In this document: in pieces, positions 1-8,165 of the stretch | How positions within the stretch are numbered: the stretch's first letter is position 1 | Layout of the letters: every line of letters begins with the position of its first letter | NCBI GenBank assembly: GCA_027972325.1 | Contig: JAPMOS010000272.1 | Coordinates: 1-36,962, forward strand | DNA length: 36,962 nt | Source of the DNA: Paratrimastix pyriformis | Lineage: Eukaryota > Preaxostyla > Paratrimastigidae | Reading direction: 5' to 3' | The notes under the pieces: model-generated | Databases searched by the model: none | Told to the model about the DNA's origin: nothing | The model's input: only the letters and a program-made list of their open reading frames with translations | Program-made: the position numbers and the translations under genes

Positions 1-1024
<1,024 letters not shown>

Positions 1025-1165
1025 GAGAGACATGCTGTGTATTTGCGAGGGCGCAGGCGACAAGTTCAAGAGAAAGGTTACTCGCGCCTTCGCGCTATGC
1101 GTTACACTCCGGGGGGGGCCGGGCCAAATGACCCGTATGGTGGCTCCTCCCGGCCGGGGGTCCGC
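1025..1165 (-). repeat. LINE 3' terminal sequence, first copy
   Basis: Nearly identical to 7826-7968: both hold CATGCTGTGTATTTGCGAGG and continue through the shared segment TTACTCGCGCCTTCGCG to the Gly/Pro-coding C-terminus. This copy adjoins the (ATG)n tract; the other adjoins the 5' end of the full element. The pair marks the two 3' ends of head-to-tail LINE copies rather than LTRs. Confidence 0.8.
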
Positions 1166-1905
1166 CTGATGGCGGGGCCACCCAGTGGTGGGTGTGGGTG
1201 TTGGGGGGTGCTCAGGGGTATGTGGGGCGGGTCCCGAACCAGAAGGGTCGAGACGGAGGAGAGGGCTCGCTGGAGGTCGGTTCGCGTGGCAGGGGGGTCG
1301 GCCGGTGTCAGCCGCGACAGGGCCTGGCATGTGGCCCTCGGCACGGTCCCCCGGGCCGACAGGATCACCGGCACCGCGCGGCAGGGCTGCCCGGTGGCCT
1401 GGCGGCCTGGCAGGGCGACGTAGTGGGCCGCCTTGGCCGCCGCCTGCCAGTCGTGGGTCTGGCCAGTGATGGCCACGTCGAGCAGCCACCAGGTGCCGTC
1501 CGAGCCGCGGGACTGAAGCACCAGGTCGGGGTGCACGTCGCGGAGGGTGGCGGGGAGCTTGGCCAGCAGGGAGGGCGGGAGGGCGGGCGCACGGTTCGTT
1601 GCCGACACGCCCATGTAGTGCCGCGTGACCCAGTCGCGTTGCCCGCCGAACCAGGCCCAGAGTCGGCGGACCACCCGGTCGTGGCGGGCCGTGTAGAAGT
1701 CGTGGTACCTGCCGCAGCCGGACAGCAGGTGGGCCATGGTCTCGGGGCCGCCGTGGCAGAGGGGGCAGGTGGCGTCCACCGGGGGGGCGCCGCCGGCAGA
1801 TGCCGAGGCCTTCCGCGCGTACCGGCACCGAATGGTTTGCAGGGTGGGGAAGGTGCCGAACAGCAGCCAGACGAGCCGGCGCACCTTCCAGTCGGGCGGC
1901 GGCCA
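1102..1905 (-). CDS. LINE ORF2 C-terminus: zinc knuckle and restriction-like endonuclease
   Basis: From about 1905 the frame reads PPDWKVRRLVWLLFGTFPT, the conserved segment that precedes the knuckle in R2/NeSL-type proteins. The knuckle is CPLCHGG then ETMAHLLSGC (C-x2-C...H-x4-C), followed by the ARHDRVV segment. The restriction-like endonuclease follows: HPDLVLQ, then TWWLLDVAI, then AAKAAHY, corresponding to the PD...D...K core. The ORF ends with GPAPPGV and a stop at 1102, about 75 bases before the element's 3' end. In this family the RLE nicks the target to prime reverse transcription. The usual Arg-Pro-Asp is His-Pro-Asp here. The start given is where the frame becomes homologous, not a true initiation codon. 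Confidence 0.82.
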   Translation of the reverse strand, partial: WPPPDWKVRRLVWLLFGTFPTLQTIRCRYARKASASAGGAPPVDATCPLCHGGPETMAHLLSGCGRYHDFYTARHDRVVRRLWAWFGGQRDWVTRHYMGVSATNRAPALPPSLLAKLPATLRDVHPDLVLQSRGSDGTWWLLDVAITGQTHDWQAAAKAAHYVALPGRQATGQPCRAVPVILSARGTVPRATCQALSRLTPADPPATRTDLQRALSSVSTLLVRDPPHIPLSTPQHPHPPLGGPAIRRTPGREEPPYGSFGPAPPGV

Positions 1906-1910
1906 GAGTG

Positions 1911-3324
1911 AACGAGTGGCATGTCTGCGCCTCGGCCAGCCACTGCCAGAGGCTGCGTGGGGGTGGGGGCGCCACGGGCCCCTTCTGGTGGGGGCGGCGG
2001 CGGGCGGGTTGCGGGGGTAGCGTGGGTCGGGCGGCGGCCGCCAGGGCCCGGGCTATGGCGTTGGGGCGCTCCCACTGGGCGATGAACTGGCCGTTGGGGG
2101 GCGGGGTGAGGAGCCGGGCGATCAGGCAGAGGTGGGCTTGGCGCAGGGAGGCCTCGATCCTCGGGAGGCCCGGGCCTTGGCCGGCCAGGAAGAGGAAGTC
2201 GCGCGGGACACCCGGGAAGAAGCGCTTGTCGGTCCTCAGCGGGCGGCCCGTGAGCCATGCGGAGGCGTGCCGGGCCAGGTCGTCCTCAAGGGCACGGCAC
2301 TGCTTCGTCGATGGACAAATCGCCGTCATGCCATAGAGTAGCGTCGGGAGGGCCCATTCCCTGACGCACTCGATTTTTGCCAGGGGCGGCAGGGCGCAGG
2401 CGTGGATGCGGGCCAGCCGATCGTTCCAGGAGGCCGTGATGCGCTGGAGGTGGTCGTCCCAGGAGCCGTCGAAGCGCACGGTGTACCCCAGGTAGGTGTA
2501 GGTGGTGGTGTCGCCCATGGCCGGGATGGGCTGACCTTGGAGCTGCAGGAGGTAGCCCGGCTGGGCGTGGCCCTTGTCGGCGGCCAGGATGGCGCATTTC
2601 TTCGCATTCAGGCGCAGCCGGGCCCAGGCCAGGAAGGCCTCCAGCCTGTCGCAGAGCACCCGCAGGGCCGCGTCGCTGGCGGCGGTCACCACAAGATCGT
2701 CGGCAAAGGCCTGGCAGCTGGTGGCGGTGGTGGGGTCCCCGGCCAGGCCGGCACCCAGCGGGCCCAGGGTCGGGTCGGGCAGCTCGAGCCAGCGGAGGAG
2801 CGGATCAAGGGCGAGGAGGAACACTACCGGGCTCAGTGAATCGCCTTGTTTGACCCCCCTTTCAAGAGCGATTGGGGGGAGGGGCTCGTTGGGGCGGCCT
2901 CGGTCGCAGCAGTCCCGCCAGGTCATGGAGAGCCCCTGGTAGAGCTCAAGGATGGCCGCCTGCAGATGGCCGGGGATGCCGGCCAATCTCAGGCCTTTCC
3001 GGATGACATACGCTTCCACCGACCCGAAGGCATTCGTCAAATCCAGAAACAGTAGGCGCAGAGGGTCCCCGGCCACCCGCCGGCTCTCCATGGTGGCCAG
3101 CAGGGTGCTGACGTGGAGCAACGGGCCGAGCGCAGGCGCGAAGCCGTGCTGAGAGGGGGCGAGTCGACCCGGATGGCCGAGGAAGTCCGTGAGGCGGTGC
3201 GCCAGGATGCCGCTGTACAGTTTGGCCAGGACGTCGCACAGGGCCACGTGGCGCCAGCTCGAGACGGCCGTGGGGTCCTTGCCTCGCTTCAGGAGTAGCA
3301 CGGCCGTGCTCACGCGCCAGCGGG
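1911..3324 (-). CDS. LINE reverse transcriptase core
   Basis: In a single stop-free minus frame one reads KRGKDPTAVSSWRHVALCDV (RT motif 1/2 region), LLFLDLTNAFGSV (motif A, with the first catalytic Asp, near 3052), GVKQGDSLSPVVFLLALD (motif B, near 2860-2805), CQAFADDLVV (motif C, the FADD box, near 2710), LRLNAKKCAILA (motif D) and TYLGYTVRF (motif E). The thumb region follows, with LAKIECVREWALPTLLYGM near 2330 and WQWLAEAQTCHSF near 1940. All catalytic Asp residues are present. The element would use this enzyme for target-primed reverse transcription. The frame differs from the GIY-YIG frame (shift near 3320) and from the RLE frame (shift near 1905); the outer two share a frame, so the two shifts compensate. 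No in-frame stop is seen from 3324 down to 1911. Confidence 0.88.
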
Positions 3325-4941
3325 CAGGGTGGACTTGGTCTGCCAGCAGGCGCGGAGGAGGGCCACCAGCGCGCCAAGGAGAGCCGGGTCCTTGACGAGG
3401 TGCTTGAGGGCGTCGACGCCGGCGCCGTCGCTGCCAGGCGCGGTGTGAGGTGCGGCCTTCCCGACCTGGGCAACCACTTCTTGCTCGGAAATGTCGGCCT
3501 CGAGGGCCGCCGTCTCGGCCGGGGTGAGGGGCGGGGTTGTCGCTGCCAGGGTCGCCCATGGGGGTGGGGGGCTCGGGGCCACCGGAGGCGGCCTCGCGGC
3601 TGTGGTGCTCGTTGAGCTGTTGCCAGGAGATGGGGCAGGGCGGCCGCTGGGTGTCGCCGGCCAAGGTGGCAAAGAATCTGTGCCTGTTCTTGAAGAACAA
3701 AGACAACTGTTGGCGCGCGGTCGTGTGGGCAGCTGCGGTCCGTGTCCGGACTCGGGCCGTGGCCAGGTTCGCCCGGGCTTTGCGCCAGGAGAGAAGGAGG
3801 CGCGGGGGTGCGTGATGGGGGCGGCGCGTCGCGTGGCCCAGTGCGCGCAGTCGGATCTGGAGGCGGCGCACCCGCTCGCGGGCGGCCCGCAGCGGCCCCG
3901 AGGTTCCTGCCGGGCGCGGGGGGCCTGGTGGGGGGGGCGCCTGGCCGGAGTCCGTTGGGCCAGGACGGGGATGATTGCCTCGAGGATGGCCTCCGGGTCG
4001 GTCAGGGTGGCGGCGGCCCGGAGCGAGGCGCACTCCTGGTCGGAGAGCGCGGCTGCCTCGGGCCTGGGAGGGCGGCGCTGTCGGAGGGGGGTGGCTGCTG
4101 GGGTTGTCGATGAGGAGCCTCGGCCGGCGGCTGGGGCCTCAGGTGGGAAGGTGTGGAGGAGGGGTCCATGCGTCACCGTGCAACCGGTTACGGCCGTGGC
4201 GAGGTTGGTGCGGATCGGGACGACAAGGTGCAGGTGTGCGCGGCGGAGCTTGAGGCGAGGGGCATCTCGTTTGCGTGACGGTGACGGGTTTGCGGAAGCC
4301 GCAGCCAGAGTCCGGGCGGTGAAGAAGGTCCTCCAGTTGACGGATCTGCTCCAGTGGGGGCCCCAGCAAGCCGCCAGAAGGTGCCACCGGTGGCCCCGGG
4401 TCTGTTGTGCACCACCGGACAGCAGGCCGTTGTGTTGGAGCACCCGGTGGGTGAGGTTGGTTGTTGACCCGATGTAAATGTGACGGCGCCTGTCAGTGAG
4501 GAGGTACAAGGTGGGCACGCTGCCCTCCATGCGGGTGTGGTGGAGTGTCCCAGCCGGGGCTGCGGGTGATCGGCTGGAGAGATGAAGGCAGCTCGTGGCT
4601 GCCCCGCACCGTGAAGGGGCAGCTGGCCAGAGTGTGGTGGTGGCTGGTGGTGGTGGTGGTGGTGGTGGGTGGTGGTGGTGGGTGGTGGTGGTGGTGGTGG
4701 TGGTGGTGGTGGTGGTGGTGGTGGTGGTGGTGGTGGTGGTGGTGGTGGTGGTGGTGGTGGTGGTGGTGGCGGCGGTGGGTGGGGACCCGGCGTCGCCTCG
4801 GGCTGTCGGCATCCTCGGGCTTAGCGGCGAAAGGGGCGGCCGTCGGCGAGGGTCAATGGGCCATGGACATGTCGTTGGGGAGGAGGAGGACGGTTCCAGG
4901 GGGTACCCCAGGGCCGGCAGGGTGTTTGTTGGGCCTCGCAT
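3310..4941 (-). CDS. LINE ORF2 N-terminal part: SLX1-like GIY-YIG nuclease plus start of RT
   Basis: 543 residues. Residues about 58-86 are poly-Thr/His encoded by a (GGT)n tract. From residue about 138 (codon 4530) comes a GIY-YIG domain of SLX1 type: LYLLTDRRRHIYIGST, then NLTHRVLQHNGLLSGGA and TRGHRWHLLAACWG. These match the GIY strand, YIG strand, catalytic Arg region and the H-N-G...GGA-x-x-T-R pattern of the SLX1 group. The later catalytic Glu is not clear in this frame; a neighbouring frame reads IRQLEDLL at the expected distance, so a small indel is possible. The end (SEQEVVAQVGKAAPHTAPGS then DGAGVDALKHL) is the conserved entry into a LINE RT domain, so nuclease and RT are joined in one ORF. 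The frame ends at 3310, and the RT continues in another frame from about 3324. Confidence 0.78.
   Translation of the reverse strand: MRGPTNTLPALGYPLEPSSSSPTTCPWPIDPRRRPPLSPLSPRMPTARGDAGSPPTAATTTTTTTTTTTTTTTTTTTTTTTTTTTTTHHHHPPPPPPPPATTTLWPAAPSRCGAATSCLHLSSRSPAAPAGTLHHTRMEGSVPTLYLLTDRRRHIYIGSTTNLTHRVLQHNGLLSGGAQQTRGHRWHLLAACWGPHWSRSVNWRTFFTARTLAAASANPSPSRKRDAPRLKLRRAHLHLVVPIRTNLATAVTGCTVTHGPLLHTFPPEAPAAGRGSSSTTPAATPLRQRRPPRPEAAALSDQECASLRAAATLTDPEAILEAIIPVLAQRTPARRPPHQAPRARQEPRGRCGPPASGCAASRSDCAHWATRRAAPITHPRASFSPGAKPGRTWPRPESGHGPQLPTRPRANSCLCSSRTGTDSLPPWPATPSGRPAPSPGNSSTSTTAARPPPVAPSPPPPWATLAATTPPLTPAETAALEADISEQEVVAQVGKAAPHTAPGSDGAGVDALKHLVKDPALLGALVALLRACWQTKSTLPAGA
4633..4770. repeat. (GGT)n microsatellite inside LINE ORF2
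   Basis: An almost pure GGT run, with a few GGG interruptions, ending in GGC GGC. On the LINE coding strand it is (ACC)n and reads as poly-Thr or poly-His depending on frame. It lies before the GIY-YIG domain in what is probably a disordered linker. It is a likely place for length variation and for frame changes. Confidence 0.95.
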
Positions 4942-5179
4942 GCCGGGGCGGGAGGTCGTGGCCGTCTGTTCCCCTGGGGCTGGGGATGACCGCCTGAACC
5001 CAGGCGAGCGGGGTCTCGTTGGTGGCGGCCGCCCCGGCTCTGTGTTGTGTTCCCCGATCCCGCGGGTCCGCGGGGGCCGGTGGATGGTGGGCGGCGCGTG
5101 GGGAAGTCCGACCCGGCCTGGGGTGCGCGGTTTGCCGTCCGGCCCGGGGGTGTCGGCGGCGGGGCCTCCGCGGAGGGGG

Positions 5180-7180
5180 TCACTGCTGCTGTGGGAGTGG
5201 CCGGGTGAGCCGGCTGATGCGAGGTGCCGGGGGTCCGTGGGATTGTCGCATCCAGGGGGAGGCGAAGCCGGGCGGCCGTGGCGCGAGACCAGGCGACAGG
5301 TGCGGTGGAGCTCGTCCGGGCCCTCTCCGCCTCCCCTCGAGAGGCGAAGCCGGCCCAGGCCTGGCCCCGTGGGCCATGACGCGTTGTGGCAGGAGGTGCT
5401 GTGAGCTGGGGGATCCCACGGGGGAAGTAGAGTTCGAACAGGCCTCCTCGACCGGTGGCCGACGGGGTGGCGTTCTCAATCGGCAGGCTGGGGTCAGAGG
5501 GGCGAGGTGGGCGGGGTGGGCGGGCTTCCAGAGGGATGCCAAGACGCTCTGCCGTGCACTTGGCCCAAAGTGCTGGCCGGGTGGCTTCCCTCTTCGCTGC
5601 CTCGGCTTCGGACCTGCCATTCCCCCCGAGAGCCGGACAGACAAAGGCTTGGGGCCCTCGCCCGGCCTGCGACCCCGCGGGAAGAAGACCGTATAGCCGG
5701 AGGAAGGGCTGTGCTGCGGGTCGGGGGTTTGCGATTGGGGGGTGCTGGGGGTGGTCTGCTGGGACGCGGGTGGCCGAGCGGGGGGGTCCGGCTGGGTGCT
5801 CGACCGGGGAGGAGGGGCGGCTGTGGGCGCGGGTGGGTCGGCTGGCGCCCCCGCTGAGGGCTGTGGGTCGGAGGGGTGAGGGTTCCCAGGCTGGCCGGCG
5901 GGCTGCGGGGTGGGGGCTGGTGTGGGGGGAGCCGGGCCTGCCACCCAGGGGGCCGTGCTGATGGTGGTGGCCGCCGCGTCGATGTCCCCCTCCACGAGGA
6001 AGAGGAGCATCCGCAGCCCCTCCTCTGTGTCGGTGGCGGAGACCCCGGTCACCTCTGTTCCGGAGAGCTCAAACAGCGTGCCCTCGGCGTCCCTGATGAC
6101 GGCGGTCTCGTGGCCTGCCGAGGCGCTGCCCACATGTCTCAGGGCGCCCACGAGCCGAAAGGCGGGCCATCCTTCGTGCTTCAGGCGCCCCGATCGGAAG
6201 GCGGTGGCCGCGGCGCCGGTGATCCTCCCATCCACCGAGATGGCCAGAATTGGGGCCGGCCTGACGGCGGACAGCTCGCGCCGTTGTCCACCGCAGGAGG
6301 GGCAATTGCTGATGCTGCGCACTGGGTCCAGGGAGCCGGCCCCCAAGAAGAGGCTCTCGGGGGATTCCCATGCCGAGGTTGCCCCGCACTTGGCACACAT
6401 GGTGGTCCCCCGCGATGCTGTCCGGAACAGTGCCGGCCGGTTGGCGGCACCCAGGACGGCCAGGCAGAGCTCCGAGGCGTCCATCAGAGTGCCCCTGCCG
6501 GCCCGGAGGTTGGGCATGTACCGGCCGACGGCGTCGACGACCGGCCGGATGTTGACGTTCGCCGACGAGGGGTGGGCCACCGCGGCGACGGCGGTCCCGA
6601 TGGCGTCGAGGGCCGGGGACCCCTGCAGAGCGCCCTCGACGGCTCCCGGCGCTCGGAGTCGCAGGGCAGCCAGCAGCTGGGTCGTCGCCACGTACGCACA
6701 GCTTCGTCCGTCATGGTTGATGACAGGAGCCGGGAGACGTCTGTGGGGGGAGGGTGGTGAGGGTGATGGGGCCGCCGCGGTGGAGAGGAGCTTGGTCCCC
6801 GCCCGGGTGACCGGGCGGAGAGCGGCGGCTCGGACGAGGAGCTCCCTGAGTGTCCACGACTTGGCGCCCCTGCGGAGGGCGCTGATCAGCGCCCTTCGCA
6901 GTCCGGGGTTGTCCCGTTTCTCAGGGAGGTTGCCCCGATGGCCTTGATGCATGGGAAGTACCAGTGCCTCGGGATCAGCCCGAGGGTCTTCTCCAGGGCC
7001 GCGTCCTGCATGAAGGGGTCGAGGACGGAGTTGAGGTCGTCCCTCGGGGAGGGCGGGGATGTGTGGCGGAGGCTTGGCTTTGGCGTCCTCGGCGGTGTCC
7101 CGTTCGGCCGACTGCTGCTGAGGCTCCGGTTGAGGCGGCTGTGGCTGTGGCCGGGTTGGTGTGGCGCCAGCGGCCGGCAC
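5180..7180 (-). CDS. USP-like (peptidase C19-type) deubiquitinase ORF of the LINE
   Basis: 666 residues. The middle third carries the marks of a ubiquitin-specific protease: a Cys box (NHDGRSCAYVATTQLL, Cys about residue 161, codon at 6700-6698), two CxxC pairs (CAKC at 6399-6388, CPSC at 6303-6291) as in the USP zinc ribbon, the strand PILAISVDGRI, and a His box (GHETAVIRD, His about 357, codon 6112-6110) followed by FELSGTEVT. Order and spacing match USP enzymes, though the core is compact at about 230 residues. The Cys box has one extra residue relative to the usual N-x-G-x-x-C. The C-terminal third is Pro/Arg-rich and low complexity. USPs cleave ubiquitin isopeptide bonds. NeSL and Utopia LINEs are known to carry Ulp1-type cysteine proteases instead, so a USP-type domain here would be a parallel acquisition. 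Activity is untested. Confidence 0.72.
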   Translation of the reverse strand: MPAAGATPTRPQPQPPQPEPQQQSAERDTAEDAKAKPPPHIPALPEGRPQLRPRPLHAGRGPGEDPRADPEALVLPMHQGHRGNLPEKRDNPGLRRALISALRRGAKSWTLRELLVRAAALRPVTRAGTKLLSTAAAPSPSPPSPHRRLPAPVINHDGRSCAYVATTQLLAALRLRAPGAVEGALQGSPALDAIGTAVAAVAHPSSANVNIRPVVDAVGRYMPNLRAGRGTLMDASELCLAVLGAANRPALFRTASRGTTMCAKCGATSAWESPESLFLGAGSLDPVRSISNCPSCGGQRRELSAVRPAPILAISVDGRITGAAATAFRSGRLKHEGWPAFRLVGALRHVGSASAGHETAVIRDAEGTLFELSGTEVTGVSATDTEEGLRMLLFLVEGDIDAAATTISTAPWVAGPAPPTPAPTPQPAGQPGNPHPSDPQPSAGAPADPPAPTAAPPPRSSTQPDPPARPPASQQTTPSTPQSQTPDPQHSPSSGYTVFFPRGRRPGEGPKPLSVRLSGGMAGPKPRQRRGKPPGQHFGPSARQSVLASLWKPAHPAHLAPLTPACRLRTPPRRPPVEEACSNSTSPVGSPSSQHLLPQRVMAHGARPGPASPLEGRRRGPGRAPPHLSPGLAPRPPGFASPWMRQSHGPPAPRISRLTRPLPQQQ

Positions 7181-7767
7181 CTCGGACGCACCACGAGTCC
7201 CCGGACTCGGCGGGTGGCCCTCGGGCCCACTGTGAGAGGAGGGGGGTGCCGAGGCGAGTGGATCCTGGGGGTGGACAGGCCTCGGGAGATACTAGTTGCG
7301 CCCGAGCTCGTATCGGGCCCGTCCGGGGAACCGGGTCCGGCGGGCTCCGTCCCGAATTGGAGGGGTCGAGACCGGAAAAGGTCTGGCGAAAAAGGTCTGG
7401 GGGTGGCGGGTCTCGAACCCGGTGGGAATGGACTCAAATCCCCGCACTCTTCCGCTGCACCACTCGATCCGGTTAGTGGTTTTGGTGGGTTGCTGTCCGG
7501 TGGGGAGTCTTGCGGTGGCATCGTTCCATTGTTGGAATGTGACTCGGGGGAAGGTGAAGGTGGAACAGAGGGAGGAGGCGCGGAGAAACCGGCGCCTGTC
7601 AGGTCGACCCAAGAAGCAAGTTTGAGCAATGAGATCAGTTGGGCGGGCGTTTTTCTGGTGCGGGCGAGTTGTGACGCCAGAGCCGAAATGATATCGCGTT
7701 TCAACCCATTGCCAATTTCAAGGGAATAAGCCACCTCATTGAGTCGCCTTGAGTTAACATCACCCAA
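6886..7767 (-). CDS. LINE ORF1, N-terminal region
   Basis: The 293-residue frame starts about 60 bases inside the element's presumed 5' end. An N-terminal helical stretch (GLKRDIISALASQLARTRK, then LISLLKLAS, residues about 20-50) is followed by a long Ser/Pro-rich linker and a C-terminal segment (LNSVLDPFMQDAALEKTLGL) running into the region where the protease frame takes over near 6900. A second helical stretch of similar pattern (LRRALISALRRGAK) occurs at the start of the protease frame, suggesting a duplicated small domain. I do not recognise the fold. The overlap with the protease frame suggests that the two were one protein and that a frameshift near 6900 separates them. Confidence 0.6.
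   Translation of the reverse strand: MGDVNSRRLNEVAYSLEIGNGLKRDIISALASQLARTRKTPAQLISLLKLASWVDLTGAGFSAPPPSVPPSPSPESHSNNGTMPPQDSPPDSNPPKPLTGSSGAAEECGDLSPFPPGSRPATPRPFSPDLFRSRPLQFGTEPAGPGSPDGPDTSSGATSISRGLSTPRIHSPRHPPPLTVGPRATRRVRGLVVRPRCRPLAPHQPGHSHSRLNRSLSSSRPNGTPPRTPKPSLRHTSPPSPRDDLNSVLDPFMQDAALEKTLGLIPRHWYFPCIKAIGATSLRNGTTPDCEGR
7395..7475 (-). other. tRNA-like sequence with A- and B-box motifs
   Basis: On the minus strand an A-box-like TGGTGCAGCGG (7462-7452) is followed by GGATTTGAGTCC, which resembles an anticodon arm of Ser type, then by a perfect B box GGTTCGAGACC (7419-7409) and a short T run (7394-7390). Spacing suits a class-II tRNA-like molecule. The acceptor ends do not pair well, so it is not called as a working tRNA. 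It lies inside the LINE ORF1 linker, which reads through it. It could be a tRNA-derived insertion, an internal Pol III promoter or chance. Confidence 0.3.
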
Positions 7768-7825
7768 AATGAGTTCCCAATCGTTTTGGGAGTAAGCTTG
7801 GTCTTCAGGTTGACGATCACTTTTG

Positions 7826-8165
7826 GAGAGAGAACATGCTGTGTATTTGCGAGGGCGCAGGCGACAAGTTCCCAGAAGAAAGGTTACTCGCGCCTTCGCG
7901 CCATGCGTTACACTCCGGGGGGAGCCGGGCCAAACGACCCGATGAAAGTTGGCTCCTCCCGGCCGGTGGCCCGCTCGGAGGCGGTGCCGCCCGGTGATGG
8001 GTGGTGGGAGGGTGTCGCCGGTGTGTGTTCATCTCCGGCGACGGCGGCGAGCTCGTGGCTGGGGTGGGCCAGGGTCCCCAGAATCGAGTGTCTCGGGAGT
8101 CGCCCCCAATGGGACGACGGGAACGAGCTGCCTGATGGGGACGGCTTCCAGAGGGATGACGGGCC
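7826..8165 (-). mobile_element. 5'-truncated second LINE copy
   Basis: The left 140 bases match the 3' end of the full LINE, including the stop codon region after GSFGPAPPGV. Further right the match weakens but stays GC-rich and Pro/Ser-coding, as expected for the C-terminal tail of a diverged relative. The fragment stops exactly where copy A of the ParB/methyltransferase gene begins (8165/8166). Its orientation is the same as the full LINE, so the two form a head-to-tail pair, a usual outcome when elements share an insertion preference. Confidence 0.6.

Larger units (their letters stand above)
1025..7827 (-). mobile_element. RLE-class non-LTR retrotransposon with USP-like, GIY-YIG, RT and RLE domains
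   Basis: A near full-length LINE of about 6.8 kb, read right to left. In order it carries an ORF1 N-terminal region (7767-6886), a USP-like cysteine protease ORF (7180-5180), a GIY-YIG nuclease followed by the start of the reverse transcriptase (4941-3310), the RT core (about 3324-1911) and a zinc knuckle plus restriction-like endonuclease (about 1905-1102). The last 140 bases recur at 7826-7968, where a second copy ends, so the 3' end is well defined. The RT and RLE motifs place it near the R2/NeSL-like RLE clades. Three frame changes are apparent (near 6900, 3320 and 1905). These could be decay, assembly indels in GC-rich homopolymers or, less likely, programmed shifts. Confidence 0.88.

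Noticed and set aside
3310-4941. Penelope-like element because of GIY-YIG
   Set aside because: The RT motifs (GVKQGDSLSP, FADD, YLGY), the C...H...C knuckle and the RLE are those of RLE-type non-LTR elements.
4545-5404. Plus-strand Gly/Val/Trp-rich ORFs over (GGT)n
   Set aside because: Shadows of the LINE coding strand through a trinucleotide repeat.
1025-7968. LTRs flanking the 6.8-kb element
   Set aside because: The 140-bp direct repeats contain the end of the coding region and occur as 3' ends of two LINE copies. The element encodes a LINE-type RT and RLE, and no LTR features are seen.
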